64,000 nucleotides of DNA from Janibacter sp. Soil728 (GTDB lineage Bacteria > Actinomycetota > Actinomycetes > Actinomycetales > Dermatophilaceae): assembly GCF_001428305.1 (NCBI RefSeq), contig NZ_LMRZ01000004.1, forward strand, positions 634,446-698,445, given 5' to 3'. A program made the position numbers and the translations under genes. Below are positions 17,143 to 25,310 of this stretch, one piece after another; position 1 is the first letter of the stretch, and the number at the start of each line of letters is the position of its first letter. Under the pieces are notes generated by a model. That model saw only the letters and a list, made by a program, of their open reading frames with translations. It ran no database searches and was not told the origin of the DNA.

Positions 17143-19728
17143 TCACAGTCGGCGCAGGGCGGTCGCGAGCACGACGGCCTCGCCGATGCGGTCGGACGCG
17201 TCGAGGTCGACCTCGGCCTCGATGACCCAGTCGTGATCACCGGCAGGGTCGGCGAGCGTCTGACGCACCCGCCACAGGCGCGCGTCCTCGACCTCGGCCA
17301 CGTCGTCGACACCCGGAGCGAGCCCCGTGGCCTCCTCGATGTGCAGGTGGTGCGGACCGCGGGCGTCCTGGTCGGTACCGATGCGGTCGTGCTCCTCCCA
17401 GTAGTCGCCGAGAGCGGTGTCCCAGTCGGCATGGCGCATGACGGGCGAGCGGTCGTCGTCGGCGAGCTCCGCCGCGGCCGTCTCGATCGCGCTGAGCGCG
17501 GACAGGTCGTCGCGCGCGGCCTTCTCGACCCGCTGCCACAGGGCACCGCGCACCATCGCACGGAAGGGGCCGGTGCGAGCGCTCAGGGGCCGCGGCGGTG
17601 GTGCCGCGTCGCGTCCCTGCGCGAGTGCGGCGGCCGACTCCGGGTCGGCGAGGGCCTCCCACTCGTCGAGCAGCGAGGAGTCGGTCTGGCGCACGGTCTC
17701 GCCCAGCCAGTCGATGATCTCCTCGAGCTCGGGGGAGGAATGCACATCAGGCACGGTGCGCATGAGGGTGCGGTAGGCGTCGGTGAGGTAGCGCAGCACG
17801 AGGCCCTCACGCGGACCGAGGGTGAAGCGCCGGACGAAGTCCGCGAAGGACATGCCCTCCTCCCACATCAGCCGCACGATCGACTTCGGGATGAGCGACT
17901 CCTCCGGCAGCCACGGGTGGGTCTGCCGGTAGGTCTCGAAGGCCGCCGCCAGCTCATCGGCGAGAGGCCGCGGCCAGGTGATCTCCTCGAGGAGCTTCAT
18001 CCGCTCCTCGTACTCGATGCCGTCGGCCTTCATCTCGCCGATCGCCTCGCCGCGGGCAGCGTGCTGCTGGGCCATGAGGATGGCGAAGGGGGCTTCCAGC
18101 ACCGCTTCGATGGTGGAGACCACGTCGAGGGCGTGGGTCGGGGAGTCCGCGTCGAGCAGGTCCAGCGCCGCCAGCGCGAAGGGGGCCAACGGCTGGTTGA
18201 GCGCGAAGTCGCGCGGCAGGTCGAGGGTCAGAGCCACCGTCCGACCGGTCTCGTCCGGCTCCGGGAGCCGCTCCAGCACACCGGAGTCGAGCAGGCTGCG
18301 TCCCAGTCGGATGGTGCGCTGGGCCAGCCGGGTGCGCCCGCGTGCGTCCTCGTGGTTGTCCCGGGTGAGCCGCGAGAGCGCGGTGATCGGGTTGCCGGGC
18401 CGGGCGACGACATTGAGGATCATCGAGTTGTCGACCTTCATCCGCGAGCGCAGGGTCTCGGGTGCGGCGGTCGTCAGCTTGGTGAAGGTCTCCTCGGTCC
18501 ACACGACGAAGCCCTCCGCGGGCTTCTTGCGCTGGACCTTCTTGCGCTTCTTCTCGTCGTCGCCGGCCTTGAGCAGCGCGCGGTGGTTGTCGATGACGTG
18601 CTCGGGAGCCTGGACGACGACATGGCCCTCGGTGTCGAACCCGGCGCGACCCGCGCGCCCGGCGATCTGGAGGAACTCGCGCACCCGCAGCACCCGGTGG
18701 CGCGAACCGTCGAACTTGGTCAACGAGGTGAAGAGCACGGTGCGGATCGGGACATTGATGCCGACGCCGAGGGTGTCGGTGCCGCAGATGACCTTGAGCA
18801 TCCCCGCCTGGGCGAGCTGCTCGACGAGGCGTCGGTAACGAGGGAGCATCCCGGCGTGGTGGACGCCCACCCCGCGTCGCAGCATGCCGTTGAGCGTGCG
18901 GCCGAAGCCTGCGGAGAAGCGGAAGTCGGCGAGCCGGTCGGCGATCGCCTGCTTCTCGTCCTTGTCGAGCAGCTTGAGCGTCTGGAGCAGCCGGGCGTGC
19001 TCGGAGGCATTGGCCTGGGTCTGGTGGACGACGTAGACCGGCGCGCGGCGCCACTCGAGGATCTCCTCGATCGTCTCCTGGATCGGGGTGAGCGCCCAGG
19101 AGAAGGTCAGGGGCACCGGGCGCTCGGCGTCCTTGACGACGACGACATCGCGGTCGGTGCGCTCACGCAGGTCCTCCTCGATGGCCCGGGTGTCACCGAG
19201 CGTCGCGGACATCAGCAGCATCTGCGCCTGCGGCAGCTCCAGCAGCGGCACCTGCCAGGCCCAACCACGCTCGGCCTCGGCGTAGTAGTGGAACTCGTCC
19301 ATGACGACGAGACCGACGTCGGCGTCGCTCCCTTCGCGCAGGGCGAGGTTGGCGAGCACCTCTGCGGTGCAGACGATCACGGGCGCATCGGCGTTGACCG
19401 AGGCGTCTCCCGTGAGCATGCCGACGTTGTCCGCGCCGAAGACCTCGCAGAGGTCGAAGAACTTCTCCGAGACGAGCGCCTTGATGGGGGCGGTGTAGAA
19501 GGCGACCTCGTCCTTGGCCATCGCGTGGGCGATCGCGCCCGTCGCGACGAGGGACTTGCCGGAGCCGGTGGGGGTCGCGAGCACCACGTGGTCGTCGCCG
19601 AGGAGGGCGAGGAGCGCCTCTTCCTGGTGCGGGTAGAGCGTCAGCCCACGATCGGCCGTCCAGGCCGAGAACCGCTCGAAGAGGTCGTCGGGTTCGGTAC
19701 CGACGGGGACGATGAGCGGGGCTGCCAT
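17143..19728 (-). CDS. Ski2-like DEAD/DEAH-box helicase with DUF3516 C-terminus
   Basis: An 861-residue superfamily 2 helicase. Motif I ATPTGSGKS is at about residues 51-59, followed by APIKALVSEKFFDLCEVFG, the unusual motif II DEFH (MDEFHYYAEAERGW), motif III MSAT and motif VI QIAGRAGRAGFD. The C-terminal half, from LALRRPAEGFVVW-like sequence onward, matches DUF3516, a domain restricted mainly to actinobacteria. The fold relates to RNA helicases of the Ski2/Mtr4 group, so a role in RNA processing or turnover is likely but not shown. The ATG at 19728 is close to GACGAT on the minus strand at six bases. It is followed by the ABC importer after 24 bp. Confidence 0.92.
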   Translation of the reverse strand: MAAPLIVPVGTEPDDLFERFSAWTADRGLTLYPHQEEALLALLGDDHVVLATPTGSGKSLVATGAIAHAMAKDEVAFYTAPIKALVSEKFFDLCEVFGADNVGMLTGDASVNADAPVIVCTAEVLANLALREGSDADVGLVVMDEFHYYAEAERGWAWQVPLLELPQAQMLLMSATLGDTRAIEEDLRERTDRDVVVVKDAERPVPLTFSWALTPIQETIEEILEWRRAPVYVVHQTQANASEHARLLQTLKLLDKDEKQAIADRLADFRFSAGFGRTLNGMLRRGVGVHHAGMLPRYRRLVEQLAQAGMLKVICGTDTLGVGINVPIRTVLFTSLTKFDGSRHRVLRVREFLQIAGRAGRAGFDTEGHVVVQAPEHVIDNHRALLKAGDDEKKRKKVQRKKPAEGFVVWTEETFTKLTTAAPETLRSRMKVDNSMILNVVARPGNPITALSRLTRDNHEDARGRTRLAQRTIRLGRSLLDSGVLERLPEPDETGRTVALTLDLPRDFALNQPLAPFALAALDLLDADSPTHALDVVSTIEAVLEAPFAILMAQQHAARGEAIGEMKADGIEYEERMKLLEEITWPRPLADELAAAFETYRQTHPWLPEESLIPKSIVRLMWEEGMSFADFVRRFTLGPREGLVLRYLTDAYRTLMRTVPDVHSSPELEEIIDWLGETVRQTDSSLLDEWEALADPESAAALAQGRDAAPPPRPLSARTGPFRAMVRGALWQRVEKAARDDLSALSAIETAAAELADDDRSPVMRHADWDTALGDYWEEHDRIGTDQDARGPHHLHIEEATGLAPGVDDVAEVEDARLWRVRQTLADPAGDHDWVIEAEVDLDASDRIGEAVVLATALRRL

Positions 19729-19774
19729 TCACCCATCGTCCCAGCGGGGTTACCCGGGTGTCACCATGGGGTCC

Positions 19775-20752
19775 GTGACCCCACCGCGATTGATCACCGC
19801 TGATGACCTGTCCCTGCGCCCGCCGGTCGAGGACGACGCGCAGCTCGTGGCCGAGCTGATGGACGTGCCGATCTCCACCGAGCGTCCTGCGCAGATCGTC
19901 CGCCTCTGGCGCGAGCACTGGGACGAGCGCGGGTACGGGACATGGATCATCGAGGACCCGGCTGGCCGGCGCCTCGGTTTCGTGGGCCTGCGATCGCACT
20001 CCGACTTCATCCGCGTCACGATCCGCGTCATCGAGGGCGAAGGGGGTGACGACCTGGCCACGCGGGCGCTGCGGGTGGTCGTCAGTCACGCGCTCGAGTG
20101 GCTGCCCGACCTGCCCCTGCGCATCCGGCTCGCGCCCGAGGACGTCGCCACGCGCGAGGTCGCGGAGGCCGCGGGCATGACGTACGCACCGGACCTGGAC
20201 CACGCGGTCGACGGCGACGAGTGGCAGGTCCTCGAGCTGCCCTACGTCCGCATCGCCGACCGCGTCCCGCCACGGGCTCGCGAGGCGATGCTGAAGATGT
20301 GGGGCGAGGTCAACGACGCCGGGGGTGCGGTGGGCTTCGTCCCCGGCGCGAGCCAGGAGGACGTCGCCGAGGTCCTCGACGGCTACGTCGCCAGGCTCGC
20401 CGAGGGCCGCACCGTCTGCGTCGCGCTCAACTCCCCGCTCGGCGAGCTGCTCGGCTTCGGCTTCGTGGCGCGGTCCACGGGGATGACGGTGGCGCACACC
20501 GCCAACCTCGAGCGGATCATGACCGACACTGCTCGTCGGGGGACCAACCACGGGGCGCTCCTCATGGCGGGCATGCACCGGGCCGCGCGGGAGATGGGCG
20601 TCGAGCTCGTGACCCTCGACTACCGGGGCGGCACCGGGCTCGGCGAGTTCTACACCCGGTACGGCTACACGGAGGTCGGGCGCATCCCCGGTGGCGTCCG
20701 CGTCGCCCCCGGTGACGACCGGGACGGCGTGATCATGGCGCGCTCGCTGTGA
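19775..20752 (+). CDS. Tandem GNAT-domain N-acetyltransferase-like protein
   Basis: A protein of about 325 residues with two GNAT-like halves. The first (LSLRPPVEDDAQLVAELM ... GTWIIEDPAGRRLGFVGLR) resembles RimJ-type acetyltransferases, and the second (residues about 160-320) contains the acetyl-CoA loop region RRGTNHGALLMAG and the late YRGGTGLGEFYTRYGY segment typical of actinobacterial tandem GNATs such as the mycothiol synthase-like group. Substrate is unknown. The GTG at 19775 is preferred because CACCAT lies seven bases upstream; an in-frame ATG at 19766 is the alternative. It is divergent from the helicase, and its stop overlaps the start of the following hypothetical gene by four bases. 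Confidence 0.8.
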   Translation: MTPPRLITADDLSLRPPVEDDAQLVAELMDVPISTERPAQIVRLWREHWDERGYGTWIIEDPAGRRLGFVGLRSHSDFIRVTIRVIEGEGGDDLATRALRVVVSHALEWLPDLPLRIRLAPEDVATREVAEAAGMTYAPDLDHAVDGDEWQVLELPYVRIADRVPPRAREAMLKMWGEVNDAGGAVGFVPGASQEDVAEVLDGYVARLAEGRTVCVALNSPLGELLGFGFVARSTGMTVAHTANLERIMTDTARRGTNHGALLMAGMHRAAREMGVELVTLDYRGGTGLGEFYTRYGYTEVGRIPGGVRVAPGDDRDGVIMARSL

Positions 20753-21222
20753 CCCACCTCGAGTCCTTCGGGCAGGCGACGGCCTGGATCGCGGTCCTCG
20801 ATCGGTCGCAGGCCGAGGTCGCCGAGGCCCTTGGCCTGACGGGAGGTCGCAATGTCGCGGCAGCAGAGGCCGTCCGAGCCTCCTCCGCGACCGGGTTGCT
20901 GCCGCCGTTGGCCGGGGCAGGCGGTCGATGGACCTTGGCCGTCAGCGCGGGGTTGACGGGGATCTCGACGAGGCGCCTGACGACGCTCACCGCGCTGCTG
21001 GACACGCAGGTGCTCTTCTACGACACGGTCGGCGACCCCGCCGCCCGTGACGACGTGCTCGCCCGGGCCGCCGCCGAGAGCCTCGACCCGAGGACCCTCT
21101 CCGGGGAGGTGCCCGGGCACGCGGTGCTCTTCGACGACGTCGACGAGGGCCCGCCGCCGGCAGACCTCGTCAAGACCCCGTCACGGACGCCGTGGCTGTG
21201 GACCAGGCTCTTTCGCCGCTGA
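20749..21222 (+). CDS. Conserved hypothetical protein, coupled to tandem GNAT gene
   Basis: A 157-residue protein that I do not recognise. The GTG start overlaps the stop of the GNAT gene as GTGA, so the two are translationally coupled. The sequence is Ala/Leu-rich, without a signal peptide or membrane segments. It opens with SFGQATAWIAVLDRSQAEVAEALGL, which looks like an alpha-helical start followed by a variable domain, and has WTLAVSAGLTG and QVLFYDTVGDPA in the middle. It ends with WLWTRLFRR. The balance of small beta stretches and helices could fit a small globular domain of DUF type. Codon use is like its neighbours, so it is likely real. Confidence 0.7.
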   Translation: MTHLESFGQATAWIAVLDRSQAEVAEALGLTGGRNVAAAEAVRASSATGLLPPLAGAGGRWTLAVSAGLTGISTRRLTTLTALLDTQVLFYDTVGDPAARDDVLARAAAESLDPRTLSGEVPGHAVLFDDVDEGPPPADLVKTPSRTPWLWTRLFRR

Positions 21223-21224
21223 CC

Positions 21225-21230
21225 TAGCAT
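21225..21230 (+). promoter_or_regulatory. Putative -10 of leaderless nucleobase permease gene
   Basis: TAGCAT lies seven bases before the ATG at 21238, in a 15-bp gap after the hypothetical gene. Confidence 0.55.
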
Positions 21231-21237
21231 TCGGCCC

Positions 21238-22557
21238 ATGACCCAGACCGATCGCGACACCGAGACCCGACCCCCCTTCGGCCTGGGGTGGCGCCTGCAC
21301 GGCGACGGCCGCGAGGTGCTGCCGGGCGAGGTCGTGGCCCCGGGGGAGCGGCTGTCGTGGCCGCGCACGATCGGTCTCGGGGCGCAGCACGTCGTCGCGA
21401 TGTTCGGCGCGACCTTCCTCGTCCCGCTCATCACGGGGCTGCCGCCGGCGACGACCCTCTTCTTCAGCGGCGTCGGCACGATGCTCTTCCTGCTCATCAC
21501 GGCGGGTCGGGTGCCGAGCTACCTCGGGAGCTCCTTCGCCTTCATCGCGCCGCTCGCGGCTGCCTCCGCGAGCCACGACATGCCCACCGCGCTCGGCGGT
21601 GTCGTCATGGCGGGCATCACGCTGGCCCTGCTCGGCGTCGTCGTCCAGCTCGCCGGCGACCGATGGCTGCGAGCGATCATGCCGGCCACCGTCACGGGCG
21701 CCATCGTCGCCCTCATCGGGCTCAACCTCGCGCCGAGCGCCAAGGCCAACTTCGTCGTCTCGCCCGTCACCGGTCTGGTGACCGTCGCCGTCATCCTGAT
21801 GGTCACCGTGGCGACGCGGACCCTCTTCTCCCGCATCGCGATCCTCGTCGGTGTCGCGGCGGGCTACCTGACCGCTGTCGTGCGTGAGGAGGTCGACTTC
21901 GCCAAGGTCCAGGCGGCCGACTGGCTCGGTGCACCGACCTTCACCGCGCCCCACTTCGACATCGCCGTGGCCGGGCTCTTCATCCCCGTCGTCCTCGTCC
22001 TCGTGGCCGAGAATGTCGGCCACGTGCGGTCCGTCGCCTCGATGACGGGCGAGGACCTCGACCCGATCACCGGGCGTGCGCTCATCGCGGACGGGCTGGC
22101 GACGACCCTCGCCGGTGCCGGCGGTGGGTCCGGCACGACGACCTACGCCGAGAACATCGGGGTCATGGCGGCAACCCGGGTCTACTCGACCGCTGCCTAC
22201 TGGGTCGCGGCGGTCGTCGCCCTCATTTTGTCCTTCTCACCCAAGTTCGGCGAGGCGATCGCGACCGTCCCCCAGGGGGTGCTCGGGGGTGCGGGTGTCG
22301 TCCTCTACGGGATGATCGGACTGCTGGGAGCCAAGATCTGGGTGGAGGCCAAGGTCGACTTCGGCAACCCGATCAACCTGATGACGGCCGCTGTCGCCCT
22401 GATCATCGGCGTGGCCGACTTCACCTGGCAGATCGGTGACCTGCAGTTCGCCGGCATCGCGCTCGGCACGGTCGCGGCACTCGTCGGCTTCCACCTCATG
22501 CGCGGCGTCAACCTCGTGACCCGAGCCGTGCCCGACCCGCTCACGCCCACCGAGTGA
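21238..22557 (+). CDS. NCS2 uracil/xanthine permease
   Basis: A 439-residue transporter with about 14 membrane segments. Family motifs include GAQHVVAMFGATFLVPLI near residue 47, LGSSFAFIAPL, VAENVGHVRSV and GGGSGTTTYAENIGVMAATRV, the last being the substrate-binding loop of UraA/PyrP-type proteins. The carrier imports uracil or xanthine/uric acid with protons. The ATG at 21238 follows TAGCAT by seven bases. No riboswitch or PyrR-type site was seen in the very short upstream gap. A run of 11-bp tandem repeats begins at the stop codon and continues into the intergenic region. Confidence 0.93.
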   Translation: MTQTDRDTETRPPFGLGWRLHGDGREVLPGEVVAPGERLSWPRTIGLGAQHVVAMFGATFLVPLITGLPPATTLFFSGVGTMLFLLITAGRVPSYLGSSFAFIAPLAAASASHDMPTALGGVVMAGITLALLGVVVQLAGDRWLRAIMPATVTGAIVALIGLNLAPSAKANFVVSPVTGLVTVAVILMVTVATRTLFSRIAILVGVAAGYLTAVVREEVDFAKVQAADWLGAPTFTAPHFDIAVAGLFIPVVLVLVAENVGHVRSVASMTGEDLDPITGRALIADGLATTLAGAGGGSGTTTYAENIGVMAATRVYSTAAYWVAAVVALILSFSPKFGEAIATVPQGVLGGAGVVLYGMIGLLGAKIWVEAKVDFGNPINLMTAAVALIIGVADFTWQIGDLQFAGIALGTVAALVGFHLMRGVNLVTRAVPDPLTPTE

Positions 22558-22591
22558 GCACCGAGTGAGCACCGAATGAGCACCGAGTGGG
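22548..22591 (+). repeat. Four tandem copies of an 11-bp unit
   Basis: Unit CACCGAGTGAG occurs at 22548-22558 and 22559-22569, with one change at 22570-22580 (CACCGAATGAG) and one at 22581-22591 (CACCGAGTGGG). The first copy contains the stop codon of the permease gene. The number of copies could vary by slippage without affecting the protein. Confidence 0.9.
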
Positions 22592-22647
22592 CAGCGAAGA
22601 TGAAGATCTCCTCATCCAGCCCTCACCCACGGCTCATCCCGTCTGCC

Positions 22648-22653
22648 TAGCGT
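22648..22653 (+). promoter_or_regulatory. Putative -10 of leaderless membrane-anchored protein gene
   Basis: TAGCGT lies seven bases before the ATG at 22661. It would drive the downstream membrane protein and two-component system. Confidence 0.52.
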
Positions 22654-22660
22654 GACGCCC

Positions 22661-23116
22661 ATGAAGCCCAGCCCCCGCCGTCGCGTCGGCCGCGACGGAG
22701 TCCTCATCGCGGTCATGCTCTGCGTGCCCGTGCTCGTCCTGCTGGGGTTCCGGGTGGCGGCGTCACCGTCGGACCCGCCGCCCGTCGAAGAACGGTCGAT
22801 CCAGCTGACCAGCGACACCCCGTCACCGCGGCCGACCTCCACGAGCCCGTCACCGACGAAGACCTCACCGACGAAGACGACCTCCTCGACGACCTCCCCG
22901 GCGAAGAAGTCCGTGACCACGAAGTCCACGCCGACGTCGTCCCCGAGCTCGACGAGGACCACCGCGCCGAGGACCACGCAACCGCCGCCCGCGGCCCCGC
23001 GCACCACGTGGACACCCACTCGTACACCGACCTGGACGTCGCAGACCCACGTTCCGTCGTACGGTGACGATGATGATGACGACGGGGGCGACGACGACGG
23101 GGGCGACGACGACTGA
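22661..23116 (+). CDS. Membrane-anchored Thr/Ser/Pro-rich protein with poly-Asp tail
   Basis: A 151-residue protein without recognisable homologues. Residues 1-12 are basic (KPSPRRRVGRD), residues about 13-33 form one hydrophobic segment (VLIAVMLCVPVLVLLGF), and everything after is low complexity: a Thr/Ser/Pro/Lys-rich stretch typical of cell-wall spanning or O-glycosylated regions, then a C-terminal tail of Asp and Gly only. The predicted topology puts the tail outside the membrane, where clustered Asp could bind divalent cations. The ATG at 22661 follows TAGCGT by seven bases. The last 53 bp overlap the histidine kinase gene in another frame, so the protein may work with that sensor. The low complexity makes coding status less certain than for its neighbours. 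Confidence 0.65.
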   Translation: MKPSPRRRVGRDGVLIAVMLCVPVLVLLGFRVAASPSDPPPVEERSIQLTSDTPSPRPTSTSPSPTKTSPTKTTSSTTSPAKKSVTTKSTPTSSPSSTRTTAPRTTQPPPAAPRTTWTPTRTPTWTSQTHVPSYGDDDDDDGGDDDGGDDD

Positions 23117-24599
23117 GCCGGCCCCCGGTCGGGCTCGTCGCTCGCGCCCACGTCTGGCCAGGGACACGATCGTCGGCTGGATGGTGCTCGTCCTCTTCGT
23201 CAGTCTGCTCAGCGTCGTCATCGTCGTGCGCGAGAGCCTGCGCCTGTCGGTGACCGAGCGGGCCAACGCCGATGTCTCGCAGGAGATCAAGGAGTTTCGC
23301 ACCTTCACCCAGGAGGGCGTGGACCCAGAGACCTCCAAGCCCTTCACCTCGGCGGAGCGGCTGCTGCAGGTCTACCTGTCGCGGCAGAGCCCGAGCAACG
23401 GCGAGGTGATCGTCGGGTACGTCGGCGAGGAGGGTGTCGTGACGATCTCCCGGGGACCCGGTGCGCCCTCGCTGGAGGAGTACGACCTCACCCGTGACAC
23501 CGATCTGGTGCGGGCCGCAGAACGCTCCACGTCCGGCACGACGGACACGCCCGCTGGCGAGATGCGGTGGGCGCGCACCGTCGTCGACGTGCGCGGTGGC
23601 GACGACGCGATGCTCCTCGTGGCGTTCTTCACGCAGGTGGAGCGTGCCGAGGCCGACCGCATCGTGCGGACCCTGACCCTCGTCTCGCTCCTCGCGCTGC
23701 TCTTCGCCGGGGTGGTCTCCTGGCTCGTCGCCGGCCGCCTGCTGCGACCGGTGCACCTGGTGCAGACGGCGGCCGAGGAGATCACCGAGCAGGACCTCAC
23801 CCGTCGCATCGACGTCGGCGACGACGACGTGTCCGGTCTCGCCTCGACCTTCAACCGGATGCTCGACCGCCTCGAGGAGGCCTTCCGCGCGGAGCAGCGC
23901 TTCGTCGACGACGCCGGGCACGAGCTGCGTACGCCGATCACGGTGATCCGCGGCCACCTCGAGCTGATGGACGACGACCCCGCGTCCCGGGAGGCCACCC
24001 TGCGCATCGTCACCCAGGAGCTGGACCGCATGGGGCGGATCGTCACCGACCTGCTCGCCCTGGCCACGTCCGAGCGTCCTGACTTCATCCGCCCCACCGA
24101 CGGCGTCGACGTCGCCCTCCTCACCGTCTCGCTCGACGCCAAGATCTCCGCGCTGGGCGATCGACGGTGGGGAGTGAGCCAGGTGGCCGAGGGCACGGCC
24201 CGGCTCGACTCGCAGCGGATCACCCAGGCGGTGCTCCAGCTCGCGCAGAACGCGGTGCAGCACACCGGTGACGGTGACGCGATCACCCTGTCCTCCGGCA
24301 TCGCCGACGACCCCGGGCTCGGCCGGGTCCTGACCATCTCGATCGAGGACACCGGACCAGGTGTCCCCGAGTCCGACCGTGAGCAGATCTTCCAGCGCTT
24401 CGCGCACGGCGAGCCGCCCGACGGTCGGCGCCACAGCGGGGCCGGTCTCGGGCTGGCCATCGTTCGGGCCATCGCCGAGGGCCACGGCGGTCGGGTCGAC
24501 GTCGGCGGACGCCTCGGTCAGGGCGCCGTCTTCACCCTTGTCGTCCCCGTCGACGACAGCACCGGCCGCGTCGAGCCGGACGACCAGGAGGCACCATGA
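23064..24599 (+). CDS. Two-component sensor histidine kinase (OmpR-type partner)
   Basis: A 511-residue kinase if the GTG at 23064 is used; in-frame ATG codons at 23070, 23073 and 23076 are alternatives, and TACGGT at 23060-23065 would place a leaderless start at 23073. The N-terminus is a Thr/Gly repeat followed by a basic cluster. TM1 is about 36-56, an extracytoplasmic domain of about 145 residues follows, TM2 is about 202-223, then HAMP, HisKA with the phosphorylated His286 in FVDDAGHELRTPI, and HATPase_c with NAVQH, DTGPGVP and GAGLGLAIV. It overlaps the acidic-tailed membrane protein gene upstream and the response regulator downstream (ATGA), so all three are probably co-expressed. The signal is unknown. 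Confidence 0.93.
   Translation: MTMMMTTGATTTGATTTEPAPGRARRSRPRLARDTIVGWMVLVLFVSLLSVVIVVRESLRLSVTERANADVSQEIKEFRTFTQEGVDPETSKPFTSAERLLQVYLSRQSPSNGEVIVGYVGEEGVVTISRGPGAPSLEEYDLTRDTDLVRAAERSTSGTTDTPAGEMRWARTVVDVRGGDDAMLLVAFFTQVERAEADRIVRTLTLVSLLALLFAGVVSWLVAGRLLRPVHLVQTAAEEITEQDLTRRIDVGDDDVSGLASTFNRMLDRLEEAFRAEQRFVDDAGHELRTPITVIRGHLELMDDDPASREATLRIVTQELDRMGRIVTDLLALATSERPDFIRPTDGVDVALLTVSLDAKISALGDRRWGVSQVAEGTARLDSQRITQAVLQLAQNAVQHTGDGDAITLSSGIADDPGLGRVLTISIEDTGPGVPESDREQIFQRFAHGEPPDGRRHSGAGLGLAIVRAIAEGHGGRVDVGGRLGQGAVFTLVVPVDDSTGRVEPDDQEAP
23074..23112 (+). repeat. GAC/GGG-rich 15-bp repeats read in two frames
   Basis: Two near-identical 15-bp units (GACGACGACGGGGGC, the first with GAT) and a third partial unit lie in the overlap of two genes. 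One frame reads Asp/Gly (tail of the membrane protein), the other Thr/Gly/Ala (start of the kinase). Slippage would change both proteins by five residues per unit without a frameshift. Confidence 0.75.
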
Positions 24600-25270
24600 G
24601 CAGCATCCTCATCGCCGAGGACCACGAGGAGATCGCCAGCTTCATCGACAAGGGCCTGCGAGCCGCCGGGCACCGCACGACCATCACGGCCGACGGTCGG
24701 CAGGCGTGGGCGCTGGCGGGCACCGGTGCCTTCGACCTGCTCGTCCTGGACGTCGGTCTGCCGGGACTCGACGGCTTCGAGGTGCTGCGCCGCCTGCGCG
24801 GCGACGGGGTCGATCTTCCGGTCATCATCCTCACTGCCCGCGACGGCGTCGACGACACCGTCGCGGGACTTGAGGGCGGGGCCAACGACTACATGACCAA
24901 GCCCTTCCAGTTCGTCGAGCTGCTCGCCCGGGTGCGTCTGCGGTTGCGCGAGGGCGGCGCCCTCCCCGCCGACGACACCGCCCTCGTCGTGGGGGACCTC
25001 AGTCTCGACATCCGTCGGCGGTCGGCGCGGGTCGCCGATCGTGAGGTCGAGCTCACCGCCCGCGAGTTCGCCCTGCTGGAGGCCTTCGTCGAGCATGCCG
25101 ACCAGGTCCTCTCGCGCGAGCAGCTGCTCGGCATGGTGTGGGACATGGACTTCGACCCCGGGTCCAATGTCGTCGACGTCTTCGTGCGCAGCCTGCGCTC
25201 CAAGATCGGGGCCGACCGGATCCTCACCGTGCGCGGCGTGGGCTACCGCCTGCGTCCGCTCACCGGCTGA
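24596..25270 (+). CDS. OmpR/PhoB-family response regulator
   Basis: A 224-residue regulator. The receiver domain has the acidic pocket at EDH (residues 8-10), the phosphoacceptor Asp52 in LLVLDVGLPGLDG, Thr in ILTARD and Lys in YMTKPF. The C-terminal winged helix (from about residue 125) ends with RSLRSKIGADRILTVRGVGYRL, the DNA-recognition and wing segment of the OmpR family. The start ATG overlaps the kinase stop (ATGA), so kinase and regulator are coupled. Likely targets include its own operon or the neighbouring glucosidase, but no binding repeats were recognised. Confidence 0.95.
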   Translation: MSSILIAEDHEEIASFIDKGLRAAGHRTTITADGRQAWALAGTGAFDLLVLDVGLPGLDGFEVLRRLRGDGVDLPVIILTARDGVDDTVAGLEGGANDYMTKPFQFVELLARVRLRLREGGALPADDTALVVGDLSLDIRRRSARVADREVELTAREFALLEAFVEHADQVLSREQLLGMVWDMDFDPGSNVVDVFVRSLRSKIGADRILTVRGVGYRLRPLTG

Positions 25271-25310
25271 TCCTGCCCACGACCCCCGGCGGCTGTGGCA
25301 CCGTGGCCTC

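Noticed and set aside
15379-19803. A 1474-codon open frame on the plus strand opposite the helicase and ABC genes
   Set aside because: It is antisense to three well-supported genes. Its translation is rich in Asp, Glu, Gly, Arg and Val without domain similarity, typical of the mirror frame in high-GC DNA.
22548-22591. Short tandem repeats considered as a CRISPR array
   Set aside because: Units of 11 bp with no spacers and no cas genes in the window.
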